From the NCBI RefSeq assembly GCF_902686445.1, contig NC_062214.1:90500738-90564737 (forward strand): a stretch of DNA of 64,000 nt. Direction: 5' to 3'. Below, piece after piece: positions 46,799 to 58,720 of this stretch (position 1 is its first letter; every line of letters starts with the position of its first letter). The notes below the pieces were generated by a model. It saw nothing but the letters and a program-made list of their open reading frames with translations, searched no databases and was not told the DNA's origin. The stretch is from Sciurus carolinensis (taxonomy: Eukaryota; Chordata; Mammalia; Rodentia; Sciuridae). Position numbers and translations under genes: made by a program.

Positions 46799-46985
46799 CA
46801 GCCTGGCATGGTAGTGTACTCCTATAATTCCAGCTACTCAGGAAGCTGAGGCAGGAGGTTCACAAGTTCCAGGCCAACATGGGCAACTTAGTCTCTCTCA
46901 AAAGAAAAAGAACTGGGACATAGGTTAGTAATAGAGCATTTTCCTAACATATGTGCAAGATTCATGTTTGTCCCCAGTACCAAAA
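46799..46985 (+). mobile_element. B1-ID dimer SINE
   Basis: 'cagcctggcatggtagtgta' to 'tgtccccagtacc'. Confidence 0.85.
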
Positions 46986-47431
46986 GAAACAAAAAGAAGG
47001 TGAAGATACATATCTAGATATGGTCTGGCCACATGATAAGGGCCTATTATATGTTTAGTAACTGAATAAAAGATGAATAAACCAGGACCAAGCATGCAAC
47101 TGAAGTGGGAGAGGAGGGGCACAAGAGGGAAGAATGGATCAGCAAGAACAGGGATAAACAAAAGAGGATTAGGCATAGGCAGGTTAGGTAAATGTCAAGA
47201 AAATAGGACTCTAGATGCTGTGAGAGTTCATATAGATAAAATATGATAGAATACTCTGATTTGACCAGCAGCTATAAAATTGCTGTTATTGTTGTTTTTG
47301 GAGTAAGCTATTAGGAGCAATGGTTTTAAACAATAGCTTTGACATTTTTAGTGAAAGCACTAGAGTAGGTTATGGAAAATTCTCTTCAATGGGTGTTTGG
47401 AAAGAATGAACTATAATAAAAATCAACTACA

Positions 47432-47519
47432 GGGGCTGGGGAGATAGCTCAGTCGGCAGAGTGCTTGCCTTGTAAGCACAAGGCCCTGGGTTCGATCCCC
47501 AGTACCAAAAAAAAAAAAA
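47432..47519 (+). mobile_element. ID SINE, short form, with target-site duplication
   Basis: 'aaaaatcaactaca' flanks it at 47418-47431 and 47520-47533. Near-consensus A-box 'tagctcagtcgg' and B-box 'gggttcgatcc'. It is among the best-preserved copies in the window. Confidence 0.95.
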
Positions 47520-48229
47520 AAAAATCAACTACAATGATCTCTTTGCTTCTGGATTGATCCTAAAGGAATGGAGGAATTCATCATGCCCTTGTTAAACACT
47601 TAATTCTACTTCATCCTGCCTGGAAAAACTCCTAAGGATTCTAGGAATAAATTTCATATCCCTCTTATCTTAGTCTAGGTTGTCATGTCCTGACTTTCTA
47701 GCAGCTATTCTTATTGGCTATTCTGTTATAAAGGAGGTGCTAATCCTTAAATAAAGAAATGACAATAAGATCCTTGTTGATACTTCATAAATACAACAAA
47801 GCCTAGGCAAAAATCTCATTGGGCAGAGAAAACAAGTGAACTTGCTAAATACCAAATAGGCACTTCTTGTGATTATTTAATACCCGCCTCCCCATTTTCT
47901 AATACAGAAAAGTATTGTAACTTACTCAGGGTCACACAACAAGCAAACCCAAACTTGGAATGTTTTCCCCATGTTTTTGTACAGATTTTTAAGTTAGGTT
48001 CAGGTACCTAGGGCCATCAATCCCTTGCCTAATTATAAATCAGTGGTGGGAGATAGTTGTAAAAGTATTTAATTGGGGCAAAGTCCTAGAACCCTCCCTT
48101 TCCTTCCCCCTCAGCGAGAAAGTAGTATTTTCTATTCCACATTGTATCCCTTAATTTTGTGACATAGAAAGCTTTGTTACTTCTAGAACCATTTATGGGC
48201 TTTCTAGGTTTTGGAAAAGTAAATTGATT

Positions 48230-48405
48230 ATTTCCAGATGTGGTAGTCAACACCTGTAATCCTAGTGATTTGGGAGACTGAGGCAGGAAGATTGCACATT
48301 TGAAGCCAGCCTCAACAACTTGGCAAGACCGTCTCAAAATTAAAAATAAAAAAGCTGGGGATGTAGCTCAGTGATGAAATGTTTCTGGGTTTAAAAAAAA
48401 AGAAA
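48230..48405 (+). mobile_element. B1-ID dimer SINE
   Basis: 'tccagatgtggtagtcaaca' to 'gctggggatgtagctcagtg'; ID half cut short, purine-rich tail. Confidence 0.85.
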
Positions 48406-48895
48406 AGAAGAAGGAGGAGGAAGAAAGAAATTTAGAAGAAAACCTTTTGTTCTCCAGTTGGGTAGGAAGTTTTCCTAACAGAAAGAAGAATAAAATAGAA
48501 AACTTGATTTAAAAAAAAAAAAAAGAGTGAAAGCTAGTTCTTTTTTCTTGCTTTGTGTAAATTTCCCAGAGGTCTCTCTCTACCAGAGGTATTATAAAGG
48601 GAAGAGCCATACCACTAAGATACCACTAAGTTCAGGGGGAAATTAAATTAATTAGTATAAAGAAACTGTCTTGAGGACTGAAGATTTCAACATTGCCATC
48701 TCTAATTATAGGCAGTGTGAATCAGCTGAGACAACTAAGAATTGGAGCAAGAAAAAAAATGTTTTCCCACTGTCTTCTGTATGATTCAGGGTTAACTCTG
48801 TGCCCCTGCTATCTCCCTCAGTTTCCTTATTTATATAAATGGGAAATCTGTTTCTTGAGTTTGCAGGCTTACTGGTGTTGTTGTTGTTGTTGTTC

Positions 48896-49086
48896 TTGTT
48901 TGGGTACCGAGGATTGAACCCAGGATGCTTAACCCCTGAGCCGCATCCCCAACCCTTTTTATTTTTTATTTTAAGACAGGGTCTTGCTAAGTTGCTTAGA
49001 GCCTCGCTGAGTTGCTCAGGCTGGCCTCAAACTTGTGATCCTCCTGCCTCAACCTCCCTAACGGCTGGGATTATGGGCATGCCCCA
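48896..49086 (-). mobile_element. B1-ID dimer SINE
   Basis: 'accgaggattgaacccagg' ID half and 'acggctgggattatgggc' B1 half, antisense. A (GTT)n run precedes it at 48876-48896. Confidence 0.9.
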
Positions 49087-49217
49087 GACCTACTGGTGTT
49101 GAATGAGGCAGTATCCATAAAGGTCTTGAAGTCTTGAGGGGAAAAGTGCTTTGTAAACACAAGGCAATATTGTTTTACATTGAAACTGAAGATCTGATTT
49201 CCTGTAAAAATGGAAAT

Positions 49218-49404
49218 ATCCAGCCTGGCAATTCTGTAATCCCACTGACTTTTGAGGCTGAGGTAGGAGGATTCCAAGTTTGAAGCCAGCCTCTGCAACT
49301 GAGTGAGAGTCTCAGCAACTTAATGAGACCCTATCTCAAAATAAAAAGTGAAAAAGGCTGGGAATGTAGTTTAGTGGTAGAGCACTACCACTACCATGAC
49401 TAGC
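49218..49404 (+). mobile_element. B1-ID dimer SINE, left part (split by solo LTR)
   Basis: 'atccagcctggcaattctgt' to 'gtttagtggtagagcact'. The remainder lies at 50017-50072. Confidence 0.85.
49399..49404. repeat. 6-bp target-site duplication, left (solo LTR)
   Basis: 'actagc' is repeated at 50017-50022 immediately outside the LTR. Confidence 0.8.
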
Positions 49405-50016
49405 TGTTGCGAACAGCTCAACCAAACTCTCGGGTCCAGTGAGGGGCAAAGAGGGATTGGAAAATAGAGATTCACAGACACAGCTTTTGAAGATTAGGCT
49501 GGGATCAGGTGGAGCCTGCTCTTTGATGGAGATGCAGATCTAAAGAATTACTCCAGCAATCTTTATTTATATACGTCTCATTATCAGGTTAAAGATGGTG
49601 CAACCATTATTCTTTGTATTCAGGAAAATTACAGAAACGAGGACATGCTATGTAGCTTTTCCACAGGTGCAATCCATAACTGCAAAGTGCAATGTTAGGA
49701 GCTTTGTGTAGCTCTCAGGAAAGTCCATTGTTTAAAGTTACATAAGGCGGGCAGGAACTGGAGAAGCTGAGCTGGTGAAACATTAAGGTTGTCTGGCATA
49801 AGAATTCCTTCCCGGGAGCTGTGTGCCTGAGATCAAGGTTAGAACTGATAGGGCTCGTGCACAGAGCCTCCTCATGCAGTGCATTGCCACAGTAGCTAGG
49901 CATCCTGTGCCTTGCACAGAAACATTCCCAGGAACTGGGCATGCCTCAGCCATGAGGGCATCAGAGACCCCTAATCTCAGTAACTGCTCTCCCATCCTCT
50001 GTCACGGCCCTCAACA
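49405..50016 (-). mobile_element. solo LTR of an endogenous retrovirus (class II-like)
   Basis: 612-bp element beginning TGTTG and ending CAACA, with 6-bp flanking repeats, as expected for class II (ERVK/IAP-like) elements. On the minus strand a TATA-like 'tatataaataaag' near 49560-49572 combines a TATA box with AATAAA. No gag, pol or env sequence is present, so this is a recombined solo LTR. It splits a B1-ID SINE (49218-49404 and 50017-50072) and is therefore younger than it. Family assignment is by structure only. Confidence 0.82.
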
Positions 50017-50022
50017 ACTAGC
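50017..50022. repeat. 6-bp target-site duplication, right (solo LTR)
   Basis: Exact repeat of 49399-49404. Confidence 0.8.
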
Positions 50023-50072
50023 ATCATGCACGAGGCCCTGGGTTACATCTTCAGCGCTGGCAGAGAAAAAAA
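50017..50072 (+). mobile_element. B1-ID dimer SINE, right part (split by solo LTR)
   Basis: 'gcacgaggccctgggttaca' and a short A-run complete the SINE interrupted by the LTR. Confidence 0.8.
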
Positions 50073-50503
50073 GGACAACAAAGAATATGTTCTCTTTTTT
50101 AGAGAATTTTTTATTTTTATTAAATCAGGATGAAAAGGTAATCATTTCAGTTTTGAAGAATTTTTTATGGATTCTCCAGCAATAGTGAATTAACATTCGC
50201 CAATCCTTTCTCTGGTTCAGAAGCTCACCGTTCCACCTTTGGTGAACCCATTACATCTGTCATCTTGAGAGAGATGTTTGTTTCTTTCAGAAGGTTCTAA
50301 AGATGCTCCTCTGACTATAATTATGCTAACTTTTGAATCTCCTTTGTGAGAATGAACACTTTTACTTCCACAACTCCACAGCATTTTATACAGTTTGAAG
50401 GGCACATTTGGGCACAGACAACTTTACTATATGTGGCTTAAGAATTTCAGAAAGAAAAAAAAAATTAAATTGCCTTATCTTTGTTCTGTAGAATTGTGAA
50501 ACA

Positions 50504-50593
50504 GGGCCAGGGATGTACCTCAGTGGTAAAGCACATACCTAATGTGCAAAGGACCTTAGGTTCCATCCCCCAGCATCAATTAAAAAAAAAAAT
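50504..50593 (+). mobile_element. ID SINE, short form
   Basis: 'ccagggatgtacctcagtgg' to 'aggttccatcccccagc'. Confidence 0.85.
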
Positions 50594-52077
50594 TATCTTG
50601 AAACTATTATTCAGGGACCAGGCCAATTGGTTTAGTTCATTTGGTTATCATAACTGGGTACATTTATGAATTCCCAAGAGAAGTGGTGTTATTGATGCTG
50701 GACTACAGAGATACAACAAGTAAGGAAGGTTCATTTTGGTAGTCTACAGGTATGTTACTGAATCTCATCCCTCTTACCACCACCCCCAGAAAAAGGAAAG
50801 ATAGATATATTTGGACTATCTTTTATCTCCAGTGTGGAGGATGAGACTTCTTATAAAGACAGATAGCATAAAGGATCATGTAGTGTTTTAAGCTTTGTGC
50901 ACTGTCTTTGTTGCACCTACTCAACCTTGCCCTTATAGCACAAAAGGAGCAACATTCATATAGATGAAGGAGCTATATTCTAATACAACTTTATTTATGA
51001 ACACTGAAATTTGAATTTTATGTAATTGTTGCATGTCATGAAATACTATTCTTGTTAGTTTTTTTATGGTTTCCATAGTTTGTATGGTTTATGATTTCTA
51101 TTATTTGGTGACCCCTGTGTAACAATGAACAAAACTCCTGTTTGTTTGTTTTTTTTATCACTCCGTGAATATCTGCAAAATATAAAAATAAACTCAAGGA
51201 AGTAGATGCTACCCTTGAGGAGCTTTAGTGAAAACCTTTACTGAAAAAGTTGTTTCTCTCTTACTCTGTGGACATTTGAGTGTGATATGCTACTATACTG
51301 TGAGCTTTATAAGGCCAAGAAGCATCTTTTATTCATTCTTATATTACTTGCATATAACTTCATCCAAAGAAGTGACTCAACAAATTGGTTAAATTGATGA
51401 GCTCTCAGCATGTAAACTCCTGGAGCCACATTTCACTGGCTGCAATGTTGCTGTGTTGCAGCTTCTTTATGTTATCCTCAGCTTCTTCATTTGCTTATGC
51501 CAGCAATTCTTGATTAATTGTGTTAAGGAAGCAGAATAGAGATATGAATGACTAAATGAAGATATCAGAGTATAGTTTCCTAATTACTTCTGCAAGGACT
51601 AAGTATACTGTAAGTGACGTTGGCATTTTCACTGTTGTGTACTTAGGGTAGCCAGGAGCTCCACGGTGAAAGTTCTGGAGTTTAAGCCTTTTGAAAGTAG
51701 CAAGAATGTGCGGTTCTCAACAATATTATGGGTATGGCTTTGCAGATCTTGATACTTAACTGGGCTGTTGTAAATAGCTAGAGAATTACTTGGACACAAT
51801 CACATTCAACCAGGGGTTCATATCTTGTCAACATTTTCCTGGGCTGTACTCTGAACAGTTCAGCAAAGATAGCTCTCTTGGCCTTCTATTTTGCCTAAAA
51901 AAAGGGAGAAACTTTAGAGAAGGTATTTGCAGATGTCTCTGTAAATAGTTTGCCGAAAGGGGAAAAATGTTTCACTTATAAAAGTATTCTGGAAGTTCTA
52001 GAGAAAAACTACCACCAGTGAAAGTTTAGAATAATATATTAAAGGAAGATTTAACCTCTCCACAAATTCCTGGGTAA
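50594..52077. other. unrecognised intronic sequence
   Basis: Nothing recognised apart from a weak L2-like trace at 51295-51390. Confidence 0.55.
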
Positions 52078-52140
52078 AATGATCCTTCTGCCTCAGCCTC
52101 CCATGTAGCTAGGACTACAGGTGTATCCTACTGTGCCCAG
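52078..52140 (-). mobile_element. B1 SINE fragment
   Basis: 'cttctgcctcagcctccca' to 'ctactgtgcccag', antisense. Confidence 0.7.
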
Positions 52141-52404
52141 TGACTTAAGTATTTTTTATCCATAAATTTTTCATTAAAATTTATCTGATTTAAAGATAAT
52201 ATGTGAATCTGTTTAGCAAGTGAGAAAGATAAATTTCAAACAGCTAATAATCTTTTAGCTTTATTAATGGATTTGAATGATAAGGCACTAACGGGGTAAA
52301 ATTAGTTAAACAAGTTGAGTGTTATCCAATTTGAAACACTTGAAATATTAAAAGAATTATAAACAAATCAAGGCTGATTAAAATGTCAGAAAATAAGTTG
52401 CTGG

Positions 52405-52600
52405 TGCCAGGTGTGGTGATGCATAACCTGTAATCCCAGTGACTCTGGAGATTGAGGCAAGAAGATCACAAGTTTCAGATCAGCCTGAGCAACTTAGCAA
52501 GACCCTGTCTCAAAATAAAAAACAAAAAGTCCTGAAGATGTAGTGAAGTGGTAAAGTGCCCCTGGGTTCAATCCCCACTAGCAAAAAGAAATACAGAAGA
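52405..52600 (+). mobile_element. B1-ID dimer SINE
   Basis: 'gtgccaggtgtggtgatgca' to 'gggttcaatccccacta'. Confidence 0.88.
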
Positions 52601-52973
52601 AAAGAAGTTGCTGAGGCCCATCTGTGTGCTATTTTGTCGTATTTCCTATATTGAGGTTCTGTGACTATGGTAGCAAGTTGACTACCAATTGGGCCACTAA
52701 TTTGAGTCTAGGAGCTTTGATTCAAAGCGTAAGGTACCTCTCAGAACACCATATTTCTGGTCATTTGACTGTTAGGATAACATAATAGATAACTAGACCA
52801 TCCACCAGTTATCATAGATCATGTCTACCTACAAGTTTATAGTTGTCTTATTTAATGCTAGGATCTGTGACAGTTCTTTCTAAGGAAAGTAACTGTTAAA
52901 CACAGTGGAGTCACATGTGAAACTAGGATCTAAAGTTAGCATTTAAGGTGAAAATTACACTTAAACTTAGCCT

Positions 52974-53105
52974 TGAAGCAGGATACAATGGCACATGCCT
53001 GTAGTCCCATTGGGGAGACTGAGGCAGTAGAATCTCCTGTGCCTATGAGTTCAAGACCAGCCTGTGCAACCTAATGAGACCCTGTCTCAAGTGGGAAAAA
53101 AAAAG
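52974..53105 (+). mobile_element. B1 SINE, left half
   Basis: 'gaagcaggatacaatggcac' to 'ccctgtctcaagtggg'. Confidence 0.8.
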
Positions 53106-53428
53106 TTAACCTTAAAATTCTTTACATTTCCTATTGATTATAGTCTAACTGGATGTGTATATATGATCACATTCAGTATTTATGTACTATACAGGGATGT
53201 GTCCATATTGTAAAGTACATAATCAATGTATGTCATATCAATATATAGTGAATACATTGTGCACTTTGCAGTGGTTACAAAGTTTATATAAACAAGGGAA
53301 CATCTGCATAATAACTTATGGTAGTGTTTTATTTTTATATTTTTTAAAAGTATATGATTAAATTTGAGTAAGTAAATTTAGTTCTTATCTATACCACATC
53401 AAACTTTTCCTTTTTTTAACCAATTCTT

Positions 53429-53572
53429 TTTTTAATATTTTTTTAGTTGTAGATGGACACAATATCTTTATTTTATTTTATTTATTTTTATGTGGTGCTG
53501 AGGATTGAATCTAGTGCCTCACATGTGCCAGGCAAGCACTCTACCACTGAGCCACAATCCCAGCCCCTTAAA
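53429..53572 (-). mobile_element. ID SINE, long-tailed form, with target-site duplication
   Basis: 'accaattctt' flanks it at 53419-53428 and 53573-53582. Tail 'gttgtagatggacacaatat' and body antisense. Confidence 0.93.
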
Positions 53573-53591
53573 ACCAATTCTTATGAAAAGC

Positions 53592-53609
53592 TTGACCCAT
53601 GTTTTTTCT
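53592..53609. repeat. 18-bp target-site duplication, left copy (transducing L1)
   Basis: 'ttgacccatgttttttct' is repeated exactly at 54313-54330, bracketing the L1 insertion. Confidence 0.95.
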
Positions 53610-53614
53610 TTTTT

Positions 53615-53647
<33 letters not shown>

Positions 53648-53910
53648 TAGCTTTTACAATTTTGTTTTATTCTAGGAGTGTAAACAATGCTCTGACTTAC
53701 ATTTAGTTCTTTTTTTTTATTGTAAACAAATGGGATACATGTTGTTTCTCTATTTGTACATGGAGTCAAGGCGTACCATTTGTGTAATGATAAATTTACA
53801 TATGGTAATGTTGTTTGATTCATTCTGTTATTATTTTTTCCCTTCCCCGCATCCCTCCCACCCCTCTTTTCCCTCTCTACAGTCCTTCCTTCCTCCATTC
53901 TTACCACCCT

Positions 53911-53947
53911 CCTTAACCCTAACCCTTAACCTAACCCTAACCCTAAT
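53911..53947. repeat. telomere-like CCCTAA tract inside an L1 3' UTR
   Basis: Several CCCTAA/ACCCTA units in a C-rich L1 3' UTR tract. The matching position of the L1 at 38.6 kb has related units (38617-38645), so this is part of the L1 family rather than a telomere scar. Confidence 0.8.
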
Positions 53948-54116
53948 GCTGACCCCTCCCACCCTCTATTATATGTCCTCATCTGCTTATCAGCGAGATC
54001 ATTTGTCCTTTAGTTTTTTGATATTGGCTTATCTCACTTAGCATGATATTCTCCAATTTCATCCATTTGCCTGCAGATGCCATAATTTTATCATTCTTTA
54101 TGGCGGAGTAATATTC

Positions 54117-54120
<4 letters not shown>

Positions 54121-54152
<32 letters not shown>
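54121..54152. repeat. (AT)n microsatellite
   Basis: About 16 uninterrupted AT dinucleotides within the L1 at 53.6-54.3 kb. Confidence 0.95.
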
Positions 54153-54155
<3 letters not shown>

Positions 54156-54312
54156 ACAGTTTCTTTATCCATTCATCAACTGAAGGGCATCTAGGTTGGT
54201 TCCACAATCTGGCTATGGTGAATTGAGCAGCAATGAACATTGATGTGGCTGTATCTCTGTAGTATGCTGATTTTAAGTCCTTTGGGTATAGGCCAAGGAG
54301 TGGGATAGCTGG

Positions 54313-54330
54313 TTGACCCATGTTTTTTCT
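54313..54330. repeat. 18-bp target-site duplication, right copy (transducing L1)
   Basis: Exact repeat of 53592-53609. Confidence 0.95.
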
Positions 54331-56811
54331 AAAACCATGGCAGCTATTTGCTTTTTTGTTTTCTCCCAAAAAGTTCCCTGCTGGCAGAGCCTGGTGTCCT
54401 ATCTTCTTTTCTCCTCCCTCCCTAGGAGGAGCACCCAGTATAGTACCTTCCATGTATTGAGTGCTTAGGAAATGGTTTAAAGAGGAAGTAGGTGAGCAAC
54501 TATGTGTGTATATCTTAGTCTCTACTGTTTTGATTACAAATAATAGAAGCTATTCAAATTAACTTGTACTCAAAAGGAGGATTTACTGGAAGAATGCAGG
54601 GACTTGTCACCAAACCAAAGAAAGAAACACAGCCCTCAGTAAGAATTGGACAAAACCCTTGGGAAACCTCTAGGAACCAAGAGAACTACTCCGTGTTCCT
54701 GACTTTCTAACTCTTCTTTATCTGACTTTCCTTCTCTTGCCTGTACTTTTGTTTACCTGCATCATTTTTTCCACATTACCAGCTTTCTCTGCCTCTCCTA
54801 ACATTGGTGGAACAGAGCCTCCCTTGCACCCCTTCTCCTCAATTTAAGTACCTACAGAGATTGACTAGAGTCCTACTGTCCCTGTTAGAGGTTCCCAAGA
54901 AAGAAACTGGCTGATTCAACTTCAGTTAGCTTTCCAGTCCTAGTCCAGAAATTTTATTCCATTGGTCAGAATCATGTAGGTTCCACTATTCAGCAGAGAG
55001 CAGATTCTTTAAGAATGGGGCTTCAAGAACTGGGAGAAAGTGGTTGAAAGTACGACAGACAGGAGATGGCAAGTTCACACACATACTTTACTTTTCTCTT
55101 TATGTAACATTTGGTTTAAAAAAAAAAAAAAGACAATCTCAAGAAAATATCTTGAGATTCTCTGAGTAGGGGATAGAGCCTGTGAAAACAACTGTGTGGT
55201 TGTTTTCTGTGCCTAGGAGAGTGAGGATTCCCAGAAAGAGACCTGCCCCTTTCACAATGAATGGTTAGCCTCTCTCATTCTTTGAAGGTATCTAGAATGA
55301 TGAGTTGAGGTTTAAAACTGAATATGTCAAACTTCATCCACTAAGGACCTGCTCATTTCAATGGAAATGGCCTGTTTGAAATAAGTAAATATTAGGGCAA
55401 CAGCAGAAGACTGACATGAAAAACAAAAAAGTTATAGACCTGCCCACTAGGTAAAGGGTGAGATGGTGGTGGGGGGTGTTGTTTTTGAAAATTCTTTGCA
55501 GCACCTGTATTACAGTTGCTCCTCTTAGGAAGTAGAAGATAGAATATAAAAGTTTGCCTGAGTTCATAGCAAGAACCTGAGATCACTATATGGAAAGCAG
55601 CCCTGGGTTATAGTAATATGGAACAAACTTCAGATAGGGGAAAATGTGTGTTTGTCATTTCCTGAAAGAGATAGTCCAATTTCACCTGTGTTGTCCAGAA
55701 AACATTTTTAAAGGACATTTAACTGTTTCCATTGATGTTACAATTTAAGTCCAATTAGTGACTAAACTTAAATTTATGGGGAGAAAAAAAACAGAAAGCA
55801 CTTTTCATTTACTAGTCTTGGAAAGGTGTGATTCACATACTCAGTATTAATAATTACTAGTCTTTAACGAAGTTAAGATAGTGATACTGTGAATTTCCAA
55901 TTATTTTTCTAAAGGTTAAACATCATGAGCTTAATCTTTATTAACCACCTATACTAGTTTGCCAAAAAAGAACTAATATTTCTGAGGCCCAACACTTCTG
56001 GATCAGGATGAATTCTTTGGGTGTCTTTTGTATTTTTTATAGCTTAGAACTTTGGGACAACCTTTCTTATATTATCACTAACAGTATACTCTATAGTGAA
56101 ATATAAGCAAAATAAAATTCTTATGTGATGCTGTAAGAGACTTGTTTATCTGCTAGAGGCAGACCCTGTGTGTCCCTTTCTCTGCCCTTAAAACTCTCAA
56201 ATGGCTCTAAATCACATGAGACATATGAAGTAATTACCTTTAATTACATAAAATTTTAGAGAATCTATTTTTCTCCCCCCTACAAAAGAAAACCACTTCC
56301 GTTTTACACATTTTGGACCAGTAATTTCTTTAATTGCAATTTAAGTGTTTTGATTTTATTATAGAAATTGTTTGGCCTGCATAACTCCTCACACTAACAA
56401 AAAGTGCTAACACCTTTTTAATGCACTGTTTTACAAAGTACAGAACTGCTAGAGAGATTTGCTCAGTGTGAAGGCAGAATTGATTGCCTGGATTTTGTCT
56501 TCTTACAAGGGACTTCATGAAAAACAGAACATAAGAGTTTCCAAAAAACAGACCCAAGAAACTCTTCTGGATTGAAGAGTTGTGATTATTTGAAGAAAAT
56601 TGATTTAGTTATTTTGTAGTCAATAGAATAGACACAGATCCTGAAGGTTCTGATGCCATTTTCCACTTTAATTCTAGGTCATACTTCTTTTGTCTCTGCT
56701 CACGACTCTCTTACTATGTACCTGCATGTTCTCTTTCTTCTTTATCCTCACAGCCATTCTTCAGACATTGAGTAGCGCTTAGTGACTGCCCTTAAAGAAT
56801 GCTTATTACCT
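54331..56811. other. unrecognised intronic sequence
   Basis: Longest stretch without recognisable repeats in the right half. No exon with CK1 gamma similarity was found in it. Confidence 0.55.
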
Positions 56812-57024
56812 GGGTATGGTGGCTCATGCCTGTAATCCCAGCGAATCAGGAGGCTGAAACAGAAGGATCACAAGTTCAAAGCCAGCCTCAGCAACTTAGC
56901 GAGGCCCTAAGCAACTCAGTGAGACCCTGTCCCTAAATAAAATACAAAATAGGACTCAGGATGTGGCTCAGTGGTTGAGCATCCCTGGGTTCAATACTGA
57001 AACCACCCCCCCCAAAAAAAAAAA
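56812..57024 (+). mobile_element. B1-ID dimer SINE
   Basis: 'ctgggtatggtggctcatgc' to an ID half and A-run. Confidence 0.9.
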
Positions 57025-57647
57025 GCAAATGCTTGTTAAAAATTTGGTCATGGTCAAAGATAGGAATTTTAATCCAAACTAAAGGCTGGAGTATGCCCAG
57101 CATTTTACCACATAGAACTCGTAGCCCTCAGCCCCTCGCCTTCGTTACTTATAATACGTCAAGGTTTATCATTTAGGAGGGGTGGAGTGTCACATTTAGC
57201 ATCCCCAAAGCTATGGAGTAGTATAGAACAAAAGAAATGAGTCATTGAAGTGAATTTTTCCTAAGTTTATGAGAAACTGGAAGCATGTATCTGTGATCTT
57301 ATATTAAAACTTAACTAATTCCTTTCCAGTATCTGTGTCATTGTTTAGAGAATATTTTCCTTAGGTTCCAGTAATGCATAACATAAAGATTGATAACTCC
57401 TTATCCTACTATCAAAATAGTAATTCAGTTGCTAGCTAAGCCCTTTTATATTTATAGAATATAAGTTATCTATAAGCATACTTAAGACAAAAATCAACAA
57501 AAGATCAATTTTTAACATTTATGACCAATTATATTGTCATTTTTCTTTCTGTAACTCCTAAGCAAGTAATTTATATTCCACCTACCAAAAAGTCTGTCAG
57601 ACCTATACACCTCTGCATTCTTGTACTTTCAATTCTATAACAGACAT
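57025..57647. other. unrecognised intronic sequence
   Basis: Nothing recognised. 58046-58529 and 58721-59111 are similar. Confidence 0.55.
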
Positions 57648-57763
57648 TTTTTAAAATCTTTATTTTATTTATTTGTTTTTATGTGGTACTAAGGATTGAA
57701 CCCAGGGCCTCACGCTTGCTAGGCAAGTGCTCTACTACTGAGCTACAACCCCAGCCCCCACTC
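57648..57763 (-). mobile_element. ID SINE, part of long-tailed form
   Basis: 'tggtactaaggattgaaccc' to 'gagctacaaccccagcccc', antisense. Confidence 0.9.
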
Positions 57764-57919
57764 TAACAAACTTTTAACTTTTCCCTATATTTTCCTGTCT
57801 TTTTACTTCATATTGCTTTAATTCATCATCCATTGTCAGTTTATAAGTAATCTCTTAATAATAACTACTTTAGTGGTAATGCAAAGAAATGAAGTTTTTA
57901 CTCACAGAAACATACTATG

Positions 57920-58045
57920 GTGCTGGGGTTGTAGCTCAGTGGTGGAGCACTTGCCTATTACTGTGAGGTACTGGGTTTGATCCTCAGCACCACATTAAAA
58001 AATAAATAAAATAAAGGTATTGTGTCCATTAAAAAAGAAAGAAAA
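57920..58045 (+). mobile_element. ID SINE, long-tailed form
   Basis: 'gtgctggggttgtagctcag' to tail 'aaggtattgtgtccatt'. Confidence 0.9.
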
Positions 58046-58529
58046 ATACTGTGTATCAGATGCAAAAATTCTGTGCATCTATAGCACTATGCTGGATATT
58101 TTGAGGGCCACAAGAGTTATAAATAAAATGGTCTCTTCCCTACAGGACACTAGAGCTCATTGCAAAGAAAATTGAATGCTTATTGAGCTTTCAGTATATT
58201 CGTGGTATGGCATTGTTTGTTGTACTACCCTTGAAATAGCTCACTAATGTATGTAACTGACTATAACACAAACAGTGGAATAGTATATGTTATTAAACAT
58301 ACATATAAAATGTATGAAGTTCAGAAGAGAAATTTTGTTTTTAAATTTGGAAAAACAGAAGACTTTATAGACAGAGTGACAACAATGGAACTGAACTTTA
58401 AAAAGGGGGTGGGATATGATTTATTTGGATATGTTTAAGGGAAGACTGAAGAAATTCTTCCAAGTATAAAACAAGCTGGGGTTCAGTGGCTGGTATGTGT
58501 CTGTATTTGTACTAAAGAGCCTTTCATTG

Positions 58530-58720
58530 AACATCCCACTTGGGTTAAGTACTATTCTAAGCTAAGTCCTGGGGATATAGTAGTGAATAGGTGGACACTG
58601 CCCCTGTCTTAACATTGTAAAAGGGAGACAACCTACAAATGGCTTCAGATAAACAGACTTAGCAGGTCTGGAGAGTTCAGAGGAATGGGAGAGTTGTGAG
58701 AGCTGAAGACTTCGTGACTG
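58530..58720 (+). repeat. old L2-like fragment
   Basis: 'ctaagctaagtcctggggat' followed by 'gtgaataggtggacactg' resembles an L2 3' region. Comparable traces lie at 14110-14200, 28100-28220 and 63780-63900. Confidence 0.4.

Larger units (their letters stand above)
53610..54312 (-). mobile_element. 5'-truncated L1 with a 3' transduction
   Basis: Antisense L1 bounded by perfect 18-bp target-site duplications. In its own orientation it runs from ORF2 C-terminal sequence ([17 protein letters not shown], near 54300) through the 3' UTR to a short A-run (53710-53718). It then has about 60 bp of non-L1 sequence (53649-53709) with AATAAA on the minus strand at 53666-53671, and a second long A-rich tail (53610-53648). 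That is the layout of an L1 transcript that read past its own polyadenylation site. An (AT)n array lies at 54121-54152. Confidence 0.92.

Noticed and set aside
47432..47519. Functional tRNA gene
   Set aside because: A- and B-boxes are good, but the body matches the ID SINE consensus, has a poly(A) tail and 14-bp target-site duplications, and lacks a complete cloverleaf.
53911..53947. Interstitial telomere or chromosome fusion scar
   Set aside because: The CCCTAA units are few and sit inside an L1 3' UTR that recurs at 38.6 kb.
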